64,000 nucleotides of DNA from E44-bin32 sp034430615 (GTDB lineage Bacteria > Chloroflexota > Anaerolineae > Anaerolineales > E44-bin32). The notes under the pieces are model-generated. The model was given only the letters and a program-made list of their open reading frames with translations. It searched no databases and was not told where the DNA came from. The position numbers and the translations under genes were made by a program. How positions within the stretch are numbered: position 1 is the first letter of the stretch; each line of letters opens with the position of its first letter. The stretch lies in contig DAOUEJ010000165.1 of the NCBI GenBank assembly GCA_034430615.1, positions 21,072-85,071 of the forward strand, in the 5' to 3' direction. Positions 42,353 through 51,507 of this stretch are shown here, one piece after another.

Positions 42353-43828
42353 CTACCTCCAGCGGTATACACTCATATTCTCACCCCCTATTGAGGGGCT
42401 ATACTTCCCCTCGGTTTGAAAGACGAGCATTTTCCCTGTTGTAAGGCTCGGGTACCATCCCGGGAATGTCATCAAGTAATCCACACCGTAACCATTCATG
42501 AGACTTGCGAGCGCGGTCTCGTCACGCATGATGGGGATTACCTCCGGTGAAACCAATCCTGCCAGATCTAGCAAATCTCGATCACCATAGTAACCGAGTG
42601 CGCCAATATCATGTGCTGCGATCAGGCTTGCCTGCGGCGTATTAGCCGAGATCCACCTCGCGCTGCGAACCATCTCACTTTCAATCACAGCAACATCCAT
42701 GCCATACGCACGCGCCCCTAGGAAAATAAAAGCTGCCGCCGCAATGGGTAGGCTAATAATCCACGCCCGCGCCACGACCAGCCGCCCCCTGCTGGTTCCC
42801 AACCAGTGCAGGATGCCGATAGTGCCCTCGATCCCAAGCATGAGCAATACTGCGATAACTGGCATGCTGTAGCGCCCGTGCTGGTACGTCACCGGCAAGC
42901 GAATTGCATAGGCACCGAGATGAACGCATATCCAGATCAATGGAGCTAACTTTCCCCAATCACGGTGCTGGATCGATGAGGCAGCTATCCAGACTAATCC
43001 TGGCAACAACAGAAGGCCGACTCCGGTTATTGGCTGGATGGCTTGGTTTATGAAACGTAGGATGAGTGGCGTATCCAGGCTGGTCGCATACTCTGCCTGC
43101 TTGGCATAGTACGTACTTGGCCACCAGGTCCCATCAAGCACCTGGTTGAAAATGAGGTAAGGAACCAGTCCGATCACCAACCCGACACCCAACAGGACCA
43201 GGCTCGTGAGTCTCCAGTTCTGATTCCCCTCCCGAGTCAAGATGACCCAACTGGCTGGAACGATGAGTGTAAGCGCTTCCGGCCGCACCCAAACCCCAAT
43301 ACCGATAATCAAACCCCAGATAAGTGGCCGGCTTTGAGCATCATCCAGCCGACGCAACACCAGGCAAACCAGTAGGCTGAAGAGCACGATCTCCATCCCG
43401 GAGAACGCAGCCCACAGCAGGTGCCATTCGGTCAGCACAGCCGCCAGCACCCACAAGTCCAGATGACCTTGAGCCGGATTGCGAGCTCTGAACCAGCGCA
43501 TGCACACCAACCCCAAACCAGACAGGCCCAGGAGCCCAAGGAGCATAGTCCAGACCAACGGATCGACACCAAGAAAGTACGCCAGGGCAAGTATGCTCGA
43601 CCAAAGTGGTGAGGTGGACCCTGCACTCGGCTGATCGAGTCCGTAGGTCCATTCAGCATGAAGTCCAAGGTTGCGAGCATAGGTCTGATGGATCCATGCA
43701 TCGTCAAGTGGAAATCCCGGCCCAGCCGTTACAGCGCTGCTAACTAGGTACGCAGATGCTGCCAGCAGGAAGGCGCCAGCGATCATACCCATAGCTTGCT
43801 GTCGCCTTACCGGGATACCTGGGTTCAC
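42353..43828 (-). CDS. GT-C-fold membrane glycosyltransferase-like protein
   Basis: A 491-residue polytopic protein with about ten membrane helices. The first extracytoplasmic loop carries an acidic pair, FPLDDAWIHQTYARNL, at the position of the catalytic Asp in GT-C enzymes that use polyprenyl-phosphate sugars. The last 100 residues form a soluble outward domain (ISANTPQASLIAAHDIGALGYYGDRDLLDLAGL). That HDIGALGYY…D segment recurs in the protein at 51508-53028 (GDIGALGYYTKAPILDTVGL), so the two are related. Acceptor and sugar are unknown. It overlaps the next gene upstream by ATGA. Confidence 0.78.
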   Translation of the reverse strand: MNPGIPVRRQQAMGMIAGAFLLAASAYLVSSAVTAGPGFPLDDAWIHQTYARNLGLHAEWTYGLDQPSAGSTSPLWSSILALAYFLGVDPLVWTMLLGLLGLSGLGLVCMRWFRARNPAQGHLDLWVLAAVLTEWHLLWAAFSGMEIVLFSLLVCLVLRRLDDAQSRPLIWGLIIGIGVWVRPEALTLIVPASWVILTREGNQNWRLTSLVLLGVGLVIGLVPYLIFNQVLDGTWWPSTYYAKQAEYATSLDTPLILRFINQAIQPITGVGLLLLPGLVWIAASSIQHRDWGKLAPLIWICVHLGAYAIRLPVTYQHGRYSMPVIAVLLMLGIEGTIGILHWLGTSRGRLVVARAWIISLPIAAAAFIFLGARAYGMDVAVIESEMVRSARWISANTPQASLIAAHDIGALGYYGDRDLLDLAGLVSPEVIPIMRDETALASLMNGYGVDYLMTFPGWYPSLTTGKMLVFQTEGKYSPSIGGENMSVYRWR

Positions 43829-45393
43829 TGCAAGGCATCCTGATTTACGCGATAGATGATGATTGGCTCAGAGCTCGAGTCTTCGATCTCTGCCCACCGT
43901 ACCAGCCAGGCGGGTTGAAACGTTCCGTCATACAGTGAGCGCAGATCCATGGTTGTGTTGCGATCCAGTATGACCCATCCAGCACCAAAACGTTGGACGA
44001 CAGCTTTCAACGCCACCAGCCCTCCCTCTGGAAGCACGACTGCGGGTAATCCTGTCGCCACGAAGAAGCCTGGAGGGTTATTAACAATCGTGAGTGAATG
44101 TCCCTGCGAGTTGATTGGGAGAAGCTCTCCTACTGCTTGATAATCAGCCTGTGAATCGTTCCAACGAGGATTCCCCAGATCCCGGCCTATGACGCGTCCC
44201 GCTGCCAGAGTAAGTGTCAGGAGAGCTGCGAGAACCACCGCGGAATTCTTGAATAATGATTTTGCCCTACGCGGTTCCCAGCCCCTGCGAGCGGCAGCCA
44301 ATCCGACCGCTTGGTCGAGCCCGATTGGGGCGAGGCACCATAAAATCGGCATTAAAGCCGAGCTTGAATGAAACACGCCTCCGTGGGTTCCCGCAAACGG
44401 GAAGACCAAGGTCATAATGAGGAATAGGAGAAGGCCGTAAGCGAAAGCGGCCTTAATTTCAGGTTGTCGTCGTAGTTTCAACCCTCCCCACAGCATGAAG
44501 GGTCCTAGAAAAATCAATCCATTCTCCGCTAGGATGCGCTCAAGATTTACGGCCAACGCATCCGCGCGGACCCGTAAAGCCTGCCCCCACCCTGCCTCCA
44601 TCCAGGATCTGATACTGATCGTGTCCGGGGGATAGCGAAAAAGTTCAGGGTATGAAGTTAACCAGAGTGTACGGCTTGTGCCGGGCGGCAAAGGGAACCC
44701 GACAACGGACAGATTCCGTAGAAACCAAGGCCCCATGACAATCGCATAACCAACCAATAGCAAGGGGATTTGCTGGAACCGTTTGTTGCGCTGTGAAAAT
44801 ATACCGATAAGTGCTGGCGCGCTGAGCAGCCATCCATCGGCGCGGGCCAGGTGCGCAAGCCCAACGAGTAACCCCATCCCTAATCCTTGCCAGAGCTTGG
44901 ATCCGCGCTCCACCCGGATTAGCCAGAATATTCCCAACCCGATCCAGGCATAAAGGATAAACATATCCGTCGTCAAGAAGTAGGGGAAGAAGAATCCGGG
45001 GAAGGCCGCCAACAGCCCTGATCGAAATGCATCATCCTGATCTCCATGCAGTTTGAGGGACATGTGTGCGACGGCTGCCGGAAGCAATGCGAACAGGATC
45101 AAGAAAGGAAGCTGCGCCGATCTGAAGCTCAATCCCTGGATTGCCATCGAAGTCGCCGAGACGATCGAGGTTAACGGCATCCAGTACAGATGGGACGGGC
45201 CAGGAATCCCAGAAGGATCCGATATGTATGTCCAGATAAACGGCTCAAAAAAACCCCTGCCGGCGGCAAGTTCACGCCCTGTTGCGAAGTAGTAGTCTGC
45301 ATCCATATATCCGGGGCTCTCAATAAAGACCGCTCCCAGCAGGGCAAGCATAACGCCGAGAACGACCAGGATCCCGATTCGAGACACCTTCAT
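43825..45393 (-). CDS. GT-C-fold membrane glycosyltransferase-like protein
   Basis: A 522-residue polytopic protein. It begins with a helix (IGILVVLGVMLALLGAVFI), then the outward loop with acidic motif YMDADYYFATGRELAAGRGF, followed by ten or so helices and a soluble C-terminal part (LVALKAVVQRFGAGWVILDRNTT split about residue 475). It fits the ArnT/PMT-like GT-C superfamily by topology only. It overlaps its neighbours on both sides by 4 bases, forming a coupled three-gene set with 45390-46982 and 42353-43828. Confidence 0.75.
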   Translation of the reverse strand: MKVSRIGILVVLGVMLALLGAVFIESPGYMDADYYFATGRELAAGRGFFEPFIWTYISDPSGIPGPSHLYWMPLTSIVSATSMAIQGLSFRSAQLPFLILFALLPAAVAHMSLKLHGDQDDAFRSGLLAAFPGFFFPYFLTTDMFILYAWIGLGIFWLIRVERGSKLWQGLGMGLLVGLAHLARADGWLLSAPALIGIFSQRNKRFQQIPLLLVGYAIVMGPWFLRNLSVVGFPLPPGTSRTLWLTSYPELFRYPPDTISIRSWMEAGWGQALRVRADALAVNLERILAENGLIFLGPFMLWGGLKLRRQPEIKAAFAYGLLLFLIMTLVFPFAGTHGGVFHSSSALMPILWCLAPIGLDQAVGLAAARRGWEPRRAKSLFKNSAVVLAALLTLTLAAGRVIGRDLGNPRWNDSQADYQAVGELLPINSQGHSLTIVNNPPGFFVATGLPAVVLPEGGLVALKAVVQRFGAGWVILDRNTTMDLRSLYDGTFQPAWLVRWAEIEDSSSEPIIIYRVNQDALQ

Positions 45394-46982
45394 CGTAATT
45401 CCACCGCGCCAACCCCCGTAAGGGTGAGCTGGTAAGAGTCAAAGACGAATAGGTAGAGCTGTAAATCTCCCCACTCCATCTTCCCGATTTGATCGTAATA
45501 GGTCTGGAGCCATAGCAGGGTCGGATTTGACGCTGGACCAACTTGTTGGTTCAGAAACTCCTGTTTGAAAATTAGGAAGAAAACACGCCTCGCGTCACGC
45601 ACGGCTGAAAGTGCATTTGGCTCCGCCAGCAGCCCGAGTACCTCCTGCGTAGGCCGGGCGAGGGTATCGGATCCGCTTCCCGGCGGATCTGCGATATAGG
45701 TTTGAGGAAGATTTGGTGAATAGTATGCCTGCGGGATCATACTTATCTTATTTGAATGAAGGATTACATCCCCTTCGATTAATTCGTCCTCGAGGAACTT
45801 GCCAACAGCTTCGAACGGAGCATATGGAAAACCTTCGTACTGAACATGCACGAATTGGCCAAGCATGGATCCGGAGATCAGAGCAGCCGCAAGTGCCACT
45901 CTCATTCCGGGGAGGCCGGCCGAGTTCGCGAGCGCACCACCTGAGAGCAATATAAACATCACCCCGGATGGGAGCAGCCCGCGCACAATATAGACTGGCT
46001 GCAGCTGTGAAATCACAAAGAGTATAGCTACCGGGGTGATTGCCAGAAATGCAAACCAGGCCAGTTCACGTGCAGGTTGTACGCGGTTTCTCAGGATTCG
46101 CAACATCAGCATGGCCAGAAAGACCACAACAGTGATGGAGAGAAATAAACCGAGAACGAGGAAGGCACCATCCAGCGGAAGGCCTGTGATGAACACCAGC
46201 ATTGTCTGGATCAGGCTTGCGAGCGAAGGACGCTCTATCCAATACGCAGCGGCGACCTTGTTGAGCTGACCAGGGAGTTGGATTCCCCAGGGTAAATAGA
46301 GGACCACTGCTACCCCAATCCCTGTAAAAAGCCGACGCCAGAGGTCCGGCCGCCGAAACCAGAAAAGAGAGAAAGCCAATGGCATCAGGAAGACTGCTGC
46401 CAGAACGTGTGTGTACATCGCCAACGCAGCTGTCGTACCAAAGGCGACCCATGGCCAACGCGCATTGCAGTTGCAGCCCTGCCAGATGAAATAAGCGCTC
46501 ATCAATAACCAGAGGCTGAGCAGGCCATACATACGTGCCTCCTGCGCATATTGAATCTGGAATGGTGAAAGCGCGAAGAGCAGGCCCGATATAGTCGCAG
46601 CACGAATCGAGATCATCCGATTCATCATTACAACCAGCACGATCAACACCATCAAGCTAATGAAAACCGATAACAAGCGGACCACAAGCACACTCGAGCC
46701 AAATAAACCGGTCCAGATCCACAGCAGCAGGTAGTAGAGCAGCGGGTGAATATCAGCGCTTCCGCTTGCGCCAGGTGTCAACGTCCCTTTAATCATGCCC
46801 TGGAGCCCGGTCTTAGAGAAGAGGACAGAGAACGCCTCGTCATACCATAGGGGTCGTGAGGCTAGATCCGGCAACCTGAAAAGAAATGCGAGCACAACCA
46901 GGCCGGCGAGCAGCCAGATTGGAGTTCTGGGAGTGGGAGCGGTCCCCCACCACGATTTCACTTCATCCAGGAACGCGCGCAT
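45390..46982 (-). CDS. GT39-family (PMT_2-like) membrane glycosyltransferase
   Basis: A 530-residue polytopic protein with the clearest GT39-like signature of the cluster: RPLWYDEAFSVLFSKTGL in the first outward loop (catalytic DE), DIHPLLYYLLLWIW and the QIQYAQEARMYGLL motif after helix four. About twelve helices and an outward C-terminal domain (ILHSNKISMIPQAYY) follow. Such enzymes transfer sugars from lipid-phosphate donors to proteins or lipids on the outer face of the membrane. It overlaps the downstream gene by ATGA. Confidence 0.85.
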   Translation of the reverse strand: MRAFLDEVKSWWGTAPTPRTPIWLLAGLVVLAFLFRLPDLASRPLWYDEAFSVLFSKTGLQGMIKGTLTPGASGSADIHPLLYYLLLWIWTGLFGSSVLVVRLLSVFISLMVLIVLVVMMNRMISIRAATISGLLFALSPFQIQYAQEARMYGLLSLWLLMSAYFIWQGCNCNARWPWVAFGTTAALAMYTHVLAAVFLMPLAFSLFWFRRPDLWRRLFTGIGVAVVLYLPWGIQLPGQLNKVAAAYWIERPSLASLIQTMLVFITGLPLDGAFLVLGLFLSITVVVFLAMLMLRILRNRVQPARELAWFAFLAITPVAILFVISQLQPVYIVRGLLPSGVMFILLSGGALANSAGLPGMRVALAAALISGSMLGQFVHVQYEGFPYAPFEAVGKFLEDELIEGDVILHSNKISMIPQAYYSPNLPQTYIADPPGSGSDTLARPTQEVLGLLAEPNALSAVRDARRVFFLIFKQEFLNQQVGPASNPTLLWLQTYYDQIGKMEWGDLQLYLFVFDSYQLTLTGVGAVELR

Positions 46983-47062
46983 AGGTATTCCGAGTTTGAG
47001 AGGTCGCTATGATTGAATGAGTTTGATTGTGTGAGAATATCACAGGCATATACCCTATTTGG

Positions 47063-48295
47063 CTATGCGAAGCGATCCGAAACCGGAAGCTGTATCCCGC
47101 GAACAACCCACCAACGAGTCCAGAGCAGCCCCAGGAACGAGATGATTGGGAGAGGAAAGTACATCCAAACACTCTCAATATTCCCAGCAACCGTCGTGAG
47201 GAATAATCCCCATAAACCAATGAGTAGCAGGATCATCATCCCCCACACGGCGAGCAGACCGCCCCGCTTCCAGCGTGATTCAAGTGACGCAAAGATCAAT
47301 AGGAGTGCCGGGAGAAGAACAATATAATTCGTCGTCGCAGTGCGGAAGGCGATCAGATTCGTTACCACAAGGGTCAACGCGGCTGTCCATTGGAACCACG
47401 GGCCGGTGCTGCGGTGAGCGGCGACCCACTCAAATAGCAGGTCGAAGAGTAACACACCACTGAGGACCCATTCCAGGATCCGACCTCCTGCGGGAAGCGA
47501 ATTGGCCAGGATCGAAACAGGAGAACCGAGTGCTGTGTAATCCGGGTAGGCCGCTAGCTGTTGCAGCCAGCGCATGGGCCAATCCGGCATGATGAGCAGA
47601 CTGCCAACCATCAGTGCTGCAATCGATGCAAGAGTCGCTCCGACTAAACCCCAACGCCGAGAACCCGCACCCCAGAAAAGAACGAATGGTATGATCAAGA
47701 ATGACATCTGCGGCTTGGCGATCGACAATGCCAGCAGGATCCCTGCCAAGGCATCATTCCGCATCTTGATCGCCAGCAGCGAGCCAATGATCAGCACCGC
47801 TTCGATCACAGCAAACTGCCCAACCACGATGCTTCGAATGCCGTGATACCAGAACACCGCAAAGAGAAGGATGAACGCAGCGGTCGATGTTCCTGGCTTC
47901 CAGCTTGCAAGCCGGAGGCCCATGTAAGCCAGGACCGGCAGACAGATCTCAAGAATTGTCATCCAGATTGCCCGGGCAGTGGTAAAAGGCAGCAACCCAA
48001 AAGGGGCAAAGAAGACCATCGCCGGGAGTGGATACACGAAGTGAGCGACATCTTCCCCGAGCTCCGGGTTGGCGGGCCGGCCGTAGATCATGTTCTGAGC
48101 CGCGAGGCTCACCTGGTCGTCATAGGGGTTGACGCCCTCCACTAGCCAATAGCGGGCACCTGTCCAGCGCGCAAGGAAGTCATTACCCCCAGGTGCTTGT
48201 TCGGCAAAACGGTAGTTGGCGATTGTCAACCCAACCAGAAGGCCCAATAACGCAATCACCAAGAAGATACGCACTACGTTTGGAGGATACCTCAT
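47063..48295 (-). CDS. GT87-family-like membrane glycosyltransferase
   Basis: A 410-residue polytopic protein, shorter than its neighbours. After the first helix the outward loop reads NDFLARWTGARYWLVEGVNPYD, typical of GT87 (PimE-like, DUF2029) mannosyltransferases, followed by FVYPLPAMVFFAPFGLLPF and about nine helices. It ends with basic residues in the cytoplasm. Spacing to its neighbours is 55-80 bases, with no clear promoter seen, so it may belong to the same long transcript. Confidence 0.8.
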   Translation of the reverse strand: MRYPPNVVRIFLVIALLGLLVGLTIANYRFAEQAPGGNDFLARWTGARYWLVEGVNPYDDQVSLAAQNMIYGRPANPELGEDVAHFVYPLPAMVFFAPFGLLPFTTARAIWMTILEICLPVLAYMGLRLASWKPGTSTAAFILLFAVFWYHGIRSIVVGQFAVIEAVLIIGSLLAIKMRNDALAGILLALSIAKPQMSFLIIPFVLFWGAGSRRWGLVGATLASIAALMVGSLLIMPDWPMRWLQQLAAYPDYTALGSPVSILANSLPAGGRILEWVLSGVLLFDLLFEWVAAHRSTGPWFQWTAALTLVVTNLIAFRTATTNYIVLLPALLLIFASLESRWKRGGLLAVWGMMILLLIGLWGLFLTTVAGNIESVWMYFPLPIISFLGLLWTRWWVVRGIQLPVSDRFA

Positions 48296-48350
48296 GACCT
48301 GATCCCTACATTCACATACGAAGGCTGCTTGATGCCAAAAATCATCGTCT

Positions 48351-49817
48351 TCACTCTGGCCGGGACATGATCACGGCTTGATTGTCCTCATATAGTAGAT
48401 CCCAGCCGGCGAGCTCCAGGCGAAGGTGAAGTGGGGCTTCAGGCTCGACCATGACAAGCATGATCTTCCAATCCGAAAGGATTTTCCCCCATGGATCCTC
48501 GCCCCGCCACACTGTGATGTATTGCTCCAAGATTGCATCATCAAAGAGATCCGTACGGCCATCAACAAAACTCAAACGCTCAGGGTAAAGCTCCCAGATT
48601 AAATACGCACCCCAATTGTAGCTGTTGAAAAGATTTCCCTTCCGAGTGGAGTTTTTAAGATATTCAATAGCTGCCTGGGGATACGCTTCAGCGATAGCTC
48701 GTTTGTTGGTTTCAGCCAAGAGTGGAAGCCGCATCTTCAAGCCTGCGGGGATCAAGAGCAGGATCAACAAACCGGTGTTTATCCAGTGCGTTAATCGCGT
48801 CGGGAGTTCCCCTTTCACCCATTCACCCCCGGGGAATCGATCAAAAACTGAGTCGAAATGGCGTGCCAGAATGGGTGCACTCACCAACGCGTACGTGGCA
48901 ATATTCCGGACTGCCAACAACGACATGGCCATGAAGATTCCTGCGCTTATGACCTCCACTGGATGAATATCTACATTGGTTAAAGAAAACGCTAGCAGGG
49001 TCAGAAGAATCATCCATAGGAACGGTTGAACCTGTAGTTGATGAAAATCAGGGGACTGCCATTCTTGAATGTAATTCTGCAGCGACCCAATAGAGACTGT
49101 CCTTAAGGGATAAGTTAACATGGCAAACCCGTGAGGATTTAAACCCAGGAATCCAGCTGCTACTATACCCACGCCGACCAATCGCATTGCTGGAATGCGA
49201 TGGATTCTCCATATCTCCATCAGTCGAGCACGAGTAATAAACCAGTCCCCTACAGCCTTCACGAAGATACCGAGCAGGTAGATCATGATCAGGATGAAGC
49301 CGATCGCGAACCCGCCATGCAAGTTAGCCCACAAACCCATCAGGGGTGGAAGGATCCAGAGCAGCCAGCCGGGTTTGGCGCGCTCTTTTTCCAGGACCCA
49401 CAGGAAAACGCTCGACAGGAGAAAAGAGAAAATGTGAGGTCGAGCCGACCAATAAACGGCTGATGTGATCGCAGCTAGAAGGATCAGTACACTCTTTAAT
49501 AGTGGCCTCGCCTTGGTTGTATCCCATAGGAAAATAAATGCTGCGAGAATAAGGGCAGCAGTAAGCAGGTTCAGCCCTGCGAATCCGGCTGCGATGTATG
49601 CAAAGTAGAGAGCCAGCTCGGCCAGCCAGCCGGGATAGATCCAAGGCTCTCCTTGTCTCGTTAAGGAGAAAGGATCAGCGTCCAGGATCGCGTGTTGCTC
49701 AACGATCCATGACCCTGCCCTCAAGTGCCACCAAGTATCGCTGGCGACAGACACCCTGACCGCCATTGTCAGAACCGCCAACATCGTAAACAGGAACATG
49801 AAGCGCTTGAAATTCAT
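48351..49817 (-). CDS. Polytopic membrane protein, GT-C-like
   Basis: A 488-residue membrane protein. The first loop has SDTWWHLRAGSWIVEQHAIL followed by DPFSLTRQGEPWIYPGWLAE, a pattern repeated in a family of predicted bacterial glycosyltransferases without a catalytic assignment. About ten helices follow, then an outward domain with LFNSYNWGAYLIWELYPE and VDGRTDLFDD. The ATG at 49817 is preceded by GGGAGGTGGT; a longer frame to 49892 overlaps the upstream gene and is not needed. Confidence 0.78.
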   Translation of the reverse strand: MNFKRFMFLFTMLAVLTMAVRVSVASDTWWHLRAGSWIVEQHAILDADPFSLTRQGEPWIYPGWLAELALYFAYIAAGFAGLNLLTAALILAAFIFLWDTTKARPLLKSVLILLAAITSAVYWSARPHIFSFLLSSVFLWVLEKERAKPGWLLWILPPLMGLWANLHGGFAIGFILIMIYLLGIFVKAVGDWFITRARLMEIWRIHRIPAMRLVGVGIVAAGFLGLNPHGFAMLTYPLRTVSIGSLQNYIQEWQSPDFHQLQVQPFLWMILLTLLAFSLTNVDIHPVEVISAGIFMAMSLLAVRNIATYALVSAPILARHFDSVFDRFPGGEWVKGELPTRLTHWINTGLLILLLIPAGLKMRLPLLAETNKRAIAEAYPQAAIEYLKNSTRKGNLFNSYNWGAYLIWELYPERLSFVDGRTDLFDDAILEQYITVWRGEDPWGKILSDWKIMLVMVEPEAPLHLRLELAGWDLLYEDNQAVIMSRPE

Positions 49818-49863
49818 ACCACCTCCCTGGTCTTCATGGAGTGCATCAGACATGCCAGCCCGA

Positions 49864-51495
49864 TTATTCCAGCCAGGGTAATCCCAGCTCATCTATCGAG
49901 ATGGAACGGGAGAGCTTGTAATAGACGTGATAATCCCCGATGATCGTTTCGCTCCACTCGAGCCCTGAATCGGTGAAGGCCTCAGCAAGTATCAGGTCCA
50001 AGGCTGGTGGTCCGGCAGTGATGAAGGCATGCCGGGGATGGGACTGCACCTCGAGTCCATAAGGACGATAGCGATCATCGCGAGCTGTATAACGCAGATC
50101 TGGATGGTAAGGCAATCGCGGGATGAAGATGAGCTGCTCTTGGGACAAGAAGGCCAGCGGAAAGGACACCCAGTAGGTCGAATAACCGTAGGCCTCGCCA
50201 TTCTGGGTCAGGAAATCAATCAATGCCTGATCGTAGCTGTGATCGATACGGGTCACGGCATCAAATTGTGTCGTATATCCTGGCCCAGGCCGCTCGCCAG
50301 CTTCTAGTACTGCCCCTATATGGAAAATAAGCAAACCAGTGAGTAAAACCCAGCGGTAGGCAGTTCTGCGTGGCCAGGATCCCTGTGCTACGAATGAACC
50401 TCCGGCCAGAGCAAGGGGGATCGATAGAGGAAGAAAGTACCTTCCAGATGGATCCGCACCAAACGGGGTGAGCAAATACCCTATCACAAGCACTATACTC
50501 ATCCCGACCAGCATGTGCGAACCGCTTCCTTGGGCCCTTTGATCGCGCCGCCGTCGAACGAAATCCACGAAAACAGCAAACCAGAAGGCCAGCACCAGTG
50601 GTATTCCAAGAACGAATAATGGAGATGGATCCCAGGGTGGACGCAAACCTAAAATCACGGTCGGGCCGAAGAGGAATAAATTCCGGAGATTAAGAAGCAC
50701 TTGTGGTAGGAAGCCCACACCGGAGACGCCTGCGATTGCAGATCCAGCAAGCTCCCGGACCAGAGCAGAAGAACCGTGCTTCGCGCTCCATCCAATCACC
50801 GGAGCCAATCCTATGATCAGTCCAACAGCGGTCATTCCAACCCGCCGAAGGATCATTCCCTTATCCAGATCGTTTCGTAGCCGGCGCCAGAGGATGATAG
50901 CCACTGGCAAGCTGTAAACCAAAGTCAACCCAAATGTCCAAAAGCCGAGACCCACAACAAATCCCCATAGAGGATAAACTATAAATCGCCTCGGCAGATC
51001 CAGGATCTGCAGGCTGATCAAGATGATCAGATTACCGATGAGCAGTGCTTCTCCATATCCTCCCAGAGAGACTGTGGTGTATAAGATTAAATTGACCGCT
51101 GGTACGGCGAGGATCAAGCCTGCTACGAGCGCGGCCAGATGTGAGCGCAGGATGCGTCTGGCCAGGATGATCGAAGTCAAGATTGTCAACGTGTAGATCA
51201 GGACCTGGATCAACCGGATAACAAGCACCTCTTGCCGGAACAGGGCAAACCCGAGTGCAACAAGACTTGCGTCCAGGCTCCCCATGTAGGCTTGACCATA
51301 GAAAAACAGCGGCCAATCACCCTGGAGTATATGCCGGGCCATCAAGGCTACAATGGCTTCATCCGCATTGAATGGAAAAAGACCCTTCCCGAGCAGGCCA
51401 AGCCTGAGTACGATGCCCAGGATCAGGATCAGGACAGTGATCCAAATATCGAGGCGATCCTGGATTGAACGCTTTCGTGCTGTCGATGCAATCAA
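49864..51495 (-). CDS. GT-C-fold membrane glycosyltransferase-like protein
   Basis: A 543-residue polytopic protein. The first outward loop is LFPFNADEAIVALMARHILQ, with the GT39/ArnT-style DE pair, followed by FFYGQAYMGSLDASLVALGF. About eleven helices follow, then an outward C-terminal domain (ALIDFLTQNGEAYGYSTYWV). The start appears to be TTG 51495, the only available initiator in the frame before the first helix; no ribosome site is obvious. The start lies only 12 bases from that of the divergent gene at 51508, so promoters must overlap the coding starts. Confidence 0.78.
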   Translation of the reverse strand: MIASTARKRSIQDRLDIWITVLILILGIVLRLGLLGKGLFPFNADEAIVALMARHILQGDWPLFFYGQAYMGSLDASLVALGFALFRQEVLVIRLIQVLIYTLTILTSIILARRILRSHLAALVAGLILAVPAVNLILYTTVSLGGYGEALLIGNLIILISLQILDLPRRFIVYPLWGFVVGLGFWTFGLTLVYSLPVAIILWRRLRNDLDKGMILRRVGMTAVGLIIGLAPVIGWSAKHGSSALVRELAGSAIAGVSGVGFLPQVLLNLRNLFLFGPTVILGLRPPWDPSPLFVLGIPLVLAFWFAVFVDFVRRRRDQRAQGSGSHMLVGMSIVLVIGYLLTPFGADPSGRYFLPLSIPLALAGGSFVAQGSWPRRTAYRWVLLTGLLIFHIGAVLEAGERPGPGYTTQFDAVTRIDHSYDQALIDFLTQNGEAYGYSTYWVSFPLAFLSQEQLIFIPRLPYHPDLRYTARDDRYRPYGLEVQSHPRHAFITAGPPALDLILAEAFTDSGLEWSETIIGDYHVYYKLSRSISIDELGLPWLE

Positions 51496-51501
51496 TATAA
51501 T
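51496..51501 (+). promoter_or_regulatory. -10 box TATAAT giving a leaderless start at 51508
   Basis: A perfect TATAAT ends 6 bases before the ATG at 51508; the expected start of transcription falls on the ATG itself. The -35 is weak (TTTCGT at 51473-51478, spacer 17). Confidence 0.55.
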
Positions 51502-51507
51502 GCTCTC